This document shows, one piece after another, positions 6,500 through 10,769 of a stretch of DNA of 10,769 nucleotides (position 1 is the stretch's first letter; the number at the start of each line of letters is the position of its first letter). Location of the stretch: positions 1 to 10,769 of the forward strand of contig DAOVGD010000129.1 in NCBI GenBank assembly GCA_030672555.1, written 5' to 3'. This DNA is from Desulfobacterales bacterium (GTDB taxonomy: Bacteria > Desulfobacterota > Desulfobacteria > Desulfobacterales > C00003106). Below the pieces are notes generated by a model. It was not told where the DNA came from. It did not search any database and worked only from the letters and a program-made list of their open reading frames with translations. The position numbers and the translations under genes are program-made.

Positions 6500-6745
6500 A
6501 TGAAAGAAATCGAAATAGACGAGAAGCTCCGATTACTCGAAAAGGAGCTCCTTTGTACCGGAGATGAGATAGCCAAGATAAAGCTGGACCTGAAGGCAGA
6601 AATTGATGAATTAAAGATTGCTGTAGAGACTATTAAGAGACTGATTAAGAAAACCCTGCCTGGGGGTGAAGAAGAATACAGGAAAGTAAAAGGATCTGTT
6701 ATAAGAGAAATAAATCCTGAAATGGGTTTACCCAGTGCAGACTAA
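6500..6745 (+). CDS. Small coiled-coil protein of unknown function (81 residues)
   Basis: Not recognised as a named family. From ATG at 6500, preceded by AAAGGA at 6 bases (6488-6493), it encodes a charged, helix-rich protein. Residues about 4-55 carry a heptad-like spacing of Leu/Ile (IDEKLRLLEKELL, then EIAKIKLDLKAEIDELKIAV), predicting a dimeric coiled coil. The tail is short, with a KGSVIREINPEMG segment, and there is no signal peptide or membrane helix. The frame stays open 28 codons further up to a TTG at 6416, but no ribosome site precedes that, so the ATG is preferred. It is divergent from the receiver-kinase gene and convergent with the large STAND gene (150 bases between stops). A structural or partner-binding role for the kinase is possible but only inferred from position. 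Confidence 0.7.
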   Translation: MKEIEIDEKLRLLEKELLCTGDEIAKIKLDLKAEIDELKIAVETIKRLIKKTLPGGEEEYRKVKGSVIREINPEMGLPSAD

Positions 6746-6895
6746 AGCGTCCAAAATTATCTTTTAGACCAACTTACAAAGTTTCTCCCAGCTTCTTGAT
6801 GCGCAATCATGTGCCCGGCTTACGTGATTCAATGGAGATCGGTGTTTGAGGCAGGATAGTGTCGGAAGGCCTGGTTTTGTTCAAAGTCCTTGGTC

Positions 6896-9800
6896 TTATT
6901 TGGTTTTGTTCATATGCTGCAAGATTGGTTGGGCACGCATAACCAAGTTATCTTTGTCTGGGAGTTCTGGGAAAGAGTCAGCCACACGAATCAGGACTTC
7001 AAACGCCTTTTGCATATCATCCAGGCGTTTGCTTTCACCATAATAACTAATGGCGTTGAACGCGCCCATGGACCATGCTAGTTGAATCCCCACATTCTTC
7101 GGATGTTCTTTGGCCACTTCATCTAAAAAATCGAAGACCTCCTCCATATCATCCACGCGTCCGCTTTGAGCATGACCTTTAAATGCCCTGACCGCACCCA
7201 TGCCCAATGCTAGTTGAATTCCCACATTCTTTGGATTTTGCGTGGCCACTTCACTTAAAAAATCGAAGACCTCCTCCATATCATCCACGCGTCCGCTTTC
7301 GCCATAAACCTTAATTGCGTTGACCGCGCCCATGGACCATGCTAATTGAATCCCCACATTCTTCGGATGTTCTTTGGCCACTTCATCTAAAAAATCGAAG
7401 GCCTCCTGCATATCATCCACGCGCCCGCTTTCGTCACAAACCTTAATCGCGTTGAATGCACCCTTGGCCAACATTAATTGAATTTCGGCATTCTTCGGGT
7501 GTCGTTCGGCCACTTCTTGCAGAACTTTGAAGGCCTTTTGCGTGTCATCCAGACGTCCGCCTTCAGCATAACCTTTAAATGCCCTGACCGCACCCTCGGC
7601 CAATGCTAATTGAATCGCCGAATTCTTTGGATTTTGCGCAGCCATTTCTTGCAGAACCTTGAAGGCCTTTTGCATGCCATCTATATATTGCTCCTTTTCG
7701 GTATAAAAACCTATCATATTAACAGTTGCCTGAGCCATTCGCGACTGAATCTCGATCTGATCTGGAAATCGTTTTGCTACCTCCTGTAGAACCCTAAAAA
7801 TCCGCGGGACACCATCCCAAAGCTGGCCCCGGCGCAAACCATCGACTGCATTATAAGCACCAAGGGCCAATTGCGACTGAATCTCGACCACATTCGGAAA
7901 ACGCTCCGCTACCTCCTCCAGGATCTGAAACATTTCTTGTATCTCCGCCGAGACTTGTTTTTTGCCATAACCAATGATTGTATCTGATATACCCTCGACA
8001 TACAAAAGTTGGATCTTCGTATTTTTCGGGAAACGGGCGGCAATAGACTGTAACTTCTCGAAAGTCGCGTCTATTTCCTCTAAATGCGTATTCTTTACAT
8101 ATTGTCCAATGGCGTTTTTCAACGCACCGGCTACTAAATTTTGGATAAGCGGATCTTCCGAATAGCGGCTGCTCAAGCCGTCAAGATCAATCAGAGTTGC
8201 CCGCATCTCTTTCCAAAGCCCGAGGTTGCCATAACAACTCATTATATCGGCCGAAGCAGTGGCAAAAGCAATCTGTATTGTGCGGTTTTCTTGCCCTCTA
8301 TCCGCTACTGCTTGAAGAATCCTGAAGGGCAATCGCGCTTTGTACCACTCCTGGTTTTGCCCAAAGTAACTAACCTCGTTGGCACAGCCCCAGGCTAACG
8401 CTGACCAGATAGCGACGTTATCTGGAAAGTGTCCCGCAGCGTAAGAGAGTTTTTTAAAGGCTGCTTCCATCCTCTCCCAATCATGGTTTTCGCCAAAAAC
8501 ACTAATCACGTTGGCGGCTCCCCACGCCATAATTTCATGTACGGCAGCGCTTTCAGGGTAGTCTTTGGCAAGATTCAATATATCGTCCCATAGATGTTCC
8601 GCCTTATCTAAAGATAGGCAATCCTCAGCGAGTAGGTTAACACGCACCCTCCCCCAATATGGCACAGCCGTCTCATCAGTAGGGCGTATATCTAGAGCAG
8701 TGACCATCGGGTGCTGGGGGAAGTCCCTGATTAAATTGAAGAGAGTCAGGAATACCCTCTCTGGATAAGCTTCCCAGGCAGTCTTTAATAATATATTCCG
8801 TTGAGGTTCAGTAATACGGCTAAATTGTTCGAGTAGGAAATATTCGCCTAGTAGGTCAGGCTGTATCGGCGGAATGGCTTTTGAGGCGTCCTGATTGAAT
8901 AGCCGGTCTAGCAAGCGCTTGTCCTGGCAGGTAGCGTTAGGCTCAAGGCGTTCTGCTAGAGCCCAGGGAAGACCGCGGGTCAGGGTAGCCAGGGCCACGA
9001 GCGGCAGGCACTCCTTGTCCAGGCCGTGTTGTTGTAACTTGGTAGCTATTCGCTGGGCCTGATTGAAAACCAATTCTTCGTGAGTAGTCCATTGCGGATC
9101 GCCATATTCGAGTAAACTATCAAGAGCCAAGATCATTAGCAACGGGCGGCCTCCGCTTATGTCCAATATTCTTTTCTCCAGTTCTGGCGACAGTACTGGT
9201 TTTTTGTTACGTTTGGCAGCAAGCTCTTCTGCGAGAACTTTTAGATGATTTTCGTCCAAAGGAGAAACCAACAAGGGTTTGGCGTCATATCGACACTCCG
9301 TGTAATGTTGCTCTTCCTCTAACTTTTTCAGACTTTGTGGCAGGCTACGCTCGACCAGTAAGACCCGGATTGGATACTTGATTTGAGAGGCACGTGCCCC
9401 TAAAATTCGGAGTATGCGCAGAACAGCGTCCACATGTTCGGCTGCATCATCTATCACTATCACAGTTGAACGCCGTGGTTGCCACTCTTTCCAGTCCTCT
9501 TCATCAATTGCCCCACGAAAAAAACCTGCATCATAGCCACGAGAATGTACAAAGGAGCTGGGTAGGGAAAGTATCCACTCCAGGGCGAGCCTACTCTTGC
9601 CGCTTCCAGGGCTCCCGTTCAGCCACCACCAGGAAAATATCCTTTCATGATTGAGAAAATCATTAAGTGCTGCCAGTTCCTTTTCACGCCCCACTAATGA
9701 CAAGTGACGGGCACGAAAGTCAACCCAATCTTGACGCAGCTTGGGAATGTGTAGAAAAGAAGGTGCTTCTAGCAAAAAGGTTTTATGGAAAAATACAGCA

Positions 9801-10051
9801 GGAAGTTTGAGTATGGGAAAAAAGCCTGCTACAATAATAATGGCCAGGAGAGGTTTCCACAATTTGATAAGCCAGTCGTTAAGCCGGCTTGTGATCCCAG
9901 GCTTAAGTAATACAAAGAGTCCAATTTTATTACTAATCCATTTAATCACACGCCTTGGAGTTGTCACATTTGCGGCAATGCGGTGCAACACAGCCCAGGT
10001 TACGAGGAAAAAGAGAACGGCCATAAGCCCTTGTAAGATTACCTGGCTCAT
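6896..10051 (-). CDS. Membrane-anchored STAND-type P-loop ATPase with twelve C-terminal 44-residue TPR-like repeats
   Basis: About 1051 residues from ATG at 10051; a TTG at 10096 would add 15, but no ribosome site supports it. There are two hydrophobic helices (about residues 3-22 and 67-85) with a basic stretch between them, so the protein is probably membrane-anchored with a cytoplasmic bulk. LVGREKELAALNDFL (from residue 119) opens the NTPase. Walker A is GSPGSGKS (146-153), Walker B is TVIVIDDA (196-203), RVLLVERS (229-236) follows, and SGGRPLLMILAL (299-310) matches the GxP helix region of NACHT/NB-ARC-like ATPases. A helical region follows, then twelve tandem 44-residue units (486-1014; one has 45) of pattern AFxxLxEVAxxxPKNxxIQLAxxxGAxNAIxxYGESGRxDDM, predicted as two-helix TPR-like units forming a superhelix. 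STAND proteins are ligand-triggered switches; some (Avs) defend against phage. No nuclease, TIR or protease effector is visible, so the membrane part may be the output. The ligand is unknown. Confidence 0.85.
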   Translation of the reverse strand: MSQVILQGLMAVLFFLVTWAVLHRIAANVTTPRRVIKWISNKIGLFVLLKPGITSRLNDWLIKLWKPLLAIIIVAGFFPILKLPAVFFHKTFLLEAPSFLHIPKLRQDWVDFRARHLSLVGREKELAALNDFLNHERIFSWWWLNGSPGSGKSRLALEWILSLPSSFVHSRGYDAGFFRGAIDEEDWKEWQPRRSTVIVIDDAAEHVDAVLRILRILGARASQIKYPIRVLLVERSLPQSLKKLEEEQHYTECRYDAKPLLVSPLDENHLKVLAEELAAKRNKKPVLSPELEKRILDISGGRPLLMILALDSLLEYGDPQWTTHEELVFNQAQRIATKLQQHGLDKECLPLVALATLTRGLPWALAERLEPNATCQDKRLLDRLFNQDASKAIPPIQPDLLGEYFLLEQFSRITEPQRNILLKTAWEAYPERVFLTLFNLIRDFPQHPMVTALDIRPTDETAVPYWGRVRVNLLAEDCLSLDKAEHLWDDILNLAKDYPESAAVHEIMAWGAANVISVFGENHDWERMEAAFKKLSYAAGHFPDNVAIWSALAWGCANEVSYFGQNQEWYKARLPFRILQAVADRGQENRTIQIAFATASADIMSCYGNLGLWKEMRATLIDLDGLSSRYSEDPLIQNLVAGALKNAIGQYVKNTHLEEIDATFEKLQSIAARFPKNTKIQLLYVEGISDTIIGYGKKQVSAEIQEMFQILEEVAERFPNVVEIQSQLALGAYNAVDGLRRGQLWDGVPRIFRVLQEVAKRFPDQIEIQSRMAQATVNMIGFYTEKEQYIDGMQKAFKVLQEMAAQNPKNSAIQLALAEGAVRAFKGYAEGGRLDDTQKAFKVLQEVAERHPKNAEIQLMLAKGAFNAIKVCDESGRVDDMQEAFDFLDEVAKEHPKNVGIQLAWSMGAVNAIKVYGESGRVDDMEEVFDFLSEVATQNPKNVGIQLALGMGAVRAFKGHAQSGRVDDMEEVFDFLDEVAKEHPKNVGIQLAWSMGAFNAISYYGESKRLDDMQKAFEVLIRVADSFPELPDKDNLVMRAQPILQHMNKTK
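7010..7669. repeat. Five near-identical 132-bp tandem coding repeats (units 8-12 of the STAND repeat domain)
   Basis: Landmark motif catatcatcc (or variants) recurs at 7013, 7145, 7277, 7409, 7541 and 7673, an exact 132-base period (44 codons). Units run 7010-7141, 7142-7273, 7274-7405, 7406-7537 and 7538-7669. Units at 7010 and 7274 share a block of roughly 100 bases with only a few differences. More diverged units of the same length continue to about 8596, so similarity falls from the C-terminal to the N-terminal end of the array. Confidence 0.92.
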
Positions 10052-10126
10052 TACAATTCCATTGCCCTCTTTATAAACGAAGTTGTTACAACTCAAGAAA
10101 AGCTTCAGAAAAATGCAGCCTTTAAA

Positions 10127-10155
10127 ACACTAACCTCCATTCTTTTTCATGTCAA
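10127..10155 (-). promoter_or_regulatory. Candidate promoter of the STAND ATPase gene
   Basis: A perfect TTGACA (minus strand, 10155-10150), a 17-base spacer and TAGTGT (10132-10127). The -35 and spacing are ideal; the -10 keeps only three consensus bases. It would give a leader of about 70 bases to the ATG at 10051, which includes a small dyad gttgttacaac at 10082-10092. The gap to the upstream radical SAM gene (282 bases) suggests independent transcription. Confidence 0.4.
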
Positions 10156-10333
10156 CTGAAAATGGCAGCTTGGCAACTTTCCCAGCCATCTCTTCAAGGT
10201 TATTGTAGCGGGATTTTTATAAGGCAACTTCCAGGGTTAGCGCCGGGGGAAACCTTCTATTCGAACCGGATTTGGCCATCAATAGCATGCGGCGCAGAAT
10301 GGGATGCATGTCAGGCTAAACCTAAGACCCAGG

Positions 10334-10769
10334 TTACAACGCCCGCAACCTCTCAGGCCTGAGAGGAACCTTTCCGCAAATAGCTTTGTCGATTAACTCT
10401 ATAGTAGCTTCCTTGTCCCTTGGGAGCCTCGCCTTAATGGGAAGATAGTTGGATGCATGATTAGCGAAAAAAAGTCCTCGTGAAAGCCTGGTATGTTCGA
10501 ACATGGTCTTTAACTCTTCCAGCATCTCTTTGGAAGCAATTAAATCAAACTTGCCTTCCCGGCGGTCTGAATAAAGCTTAGTGTTCGGAAGAAGAATCAG
10601 GCTGAGTGCCCCTATATAGTCGGGATCTATGGCGCTCAAAACCGTGCCGGTCTTTTCTGCGTGTATTTTAGAACGATCTCTCCCGGCCACTCCCAATAGA
10701 ACCGTTGTCGAGAGTTTTATTCCGCTTTCCTTTACCTTCTTTCCAGCGGCAATGATCCTTTCGGCGCTC
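10334..10769 (-). CDS. Radical SAM protein, C-terminal part (N-terminus outside the window)
   Basis: The frame is open from the right edge to the stop at 10334: 144 residues, starting SAERIIAAGKKVKESGIKLS and continuing TTVLLGVAGRDRS. A long helix, a hydrophobic strand with LGVAGR, then IDPDYIGALSLILLPNT and FFANHASNYLPIKARLPRDKE are typical of the last third of radical SAM barrels of the Elp3/HemN-like superfamily (strand beta-6 and the C-terminal cap). The CxxxCxxC cluster would be upstream, outside the window. An internal TTG at 10696 could be mistaken for a start, but the homologous reading clearly continues before it. The substrate cannot be told from this portion. A perfect 18-bp palindrome (10349-10366) lies in its last codons. 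Confidence 0.82.
   Translation of the reverse strand, partial: SAERIIAAGKKVKESGIKLSTTVLLGVAGRDRSKIHAEKTGTVLSAIDPDYIGALSLILLPNTKLYSDRREGKFDLIASKEMLEELKTMFEHTRLSRGLFFANHASNYLPIKARLPRDKEATIELIDKAICGKVPLRPERLRAL

Noticed and set aside
6805..6829. Hairpin AATCATGT...ACGTGATT between the convergent small gene and STAND gene, possible terminator
   Set aside because: The stem is AT-rich with a 9-base loop and no T-run follows on either strand, so a factor-independent terminator cannot be claimed.
6872..6912. 12-bp direct repeat tggttttgttca (6872-6883 and 6901-6912) across the STAND stop codon
   Set aside because: Short and T/G-rich; no associated element. Could be chance or a small duplication.
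10230..10300. Possible tRNA or riboswitch around ttcgaacc and the GCGCCG/CGGCGC pair
   Set aside because: The T-loop-like bases lack matching arms and a CCA-side acceptor stem, and no known riboswitch core is recognised.

Overview
The window looks like a chromosomal stretch of an anaerobic bacterium, most likely of the Desulfobacterota (former Deltaproteobacteria). This is inferred from gene types: a Cys-tailed nitronate monooxygenase, a MetA-type outer-membrane protein (so a Gram-negative cell), cobalamin synthesis, a reversed receiver-kinase protein and a radical SAM enzyme. No rRNA, tRNA or CRISPR is present, so the assignment is tentative.

Layout. (1) At 1-3033 a minus-strand operon reads nitronate monooxygenase > outer-membrane beta-barrel > HDAC-family deacetylase; the deacetylase runs off the left edge. 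A TTGACA element, a 24-bp dyad and a tandem 10-bp repeat lie just upstream. (2) At 3034-3357 is a non-coding stretch with a probable decayed IS630-type transposase tail. (3) At 3358-4863 is cobQ (cobyric acid synthase), minus strand. (4) At 4874-5038 is a 165-bp element that is one long, perfectly centred hairpin with 20-bp perfect ends starting in TA, which looks like a MITE. It lies about a dozen bases from cobQ on one side and from the first 18-19 codons of a broken DUF1178 gene on the other. (5) At 5109-6212 is an orphan receiver-histidine kinase protein, minus strand, diverging from an 81-residue coiled-coil gene at 6500-6745. (6) At 6896-10051 is a large membrane-anchored STAND-type ATPase whose C-terminal half is twelve tandem 44-residue helical repeats, the last five nearly identical in DNA. 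(7) At 10334-10769 is the C-terminal part of a radical SAM protein, minus strand, entering from the right edge.

How the parts relate. The left operon is tightly packed (4-base overlap, then a 50-base gap), so its products probably act in one process, which the sequence does not reveal. The middle is a rearranged junction: a long-hairpin element, a truncated gene and a transposase relic within 2 kb suggest repeated insertion and deletion, with the kinase locus joined to the broken DUF1178 gene. The STAND protein has the architecture of a signal-sensing switch (membrane anchor, AAA/NACHT-like ATPase, superhelical sensor) and is the best candidate here for an undescribed system. A defence role is only inference, since no effector domain or defence neighbour is visible.
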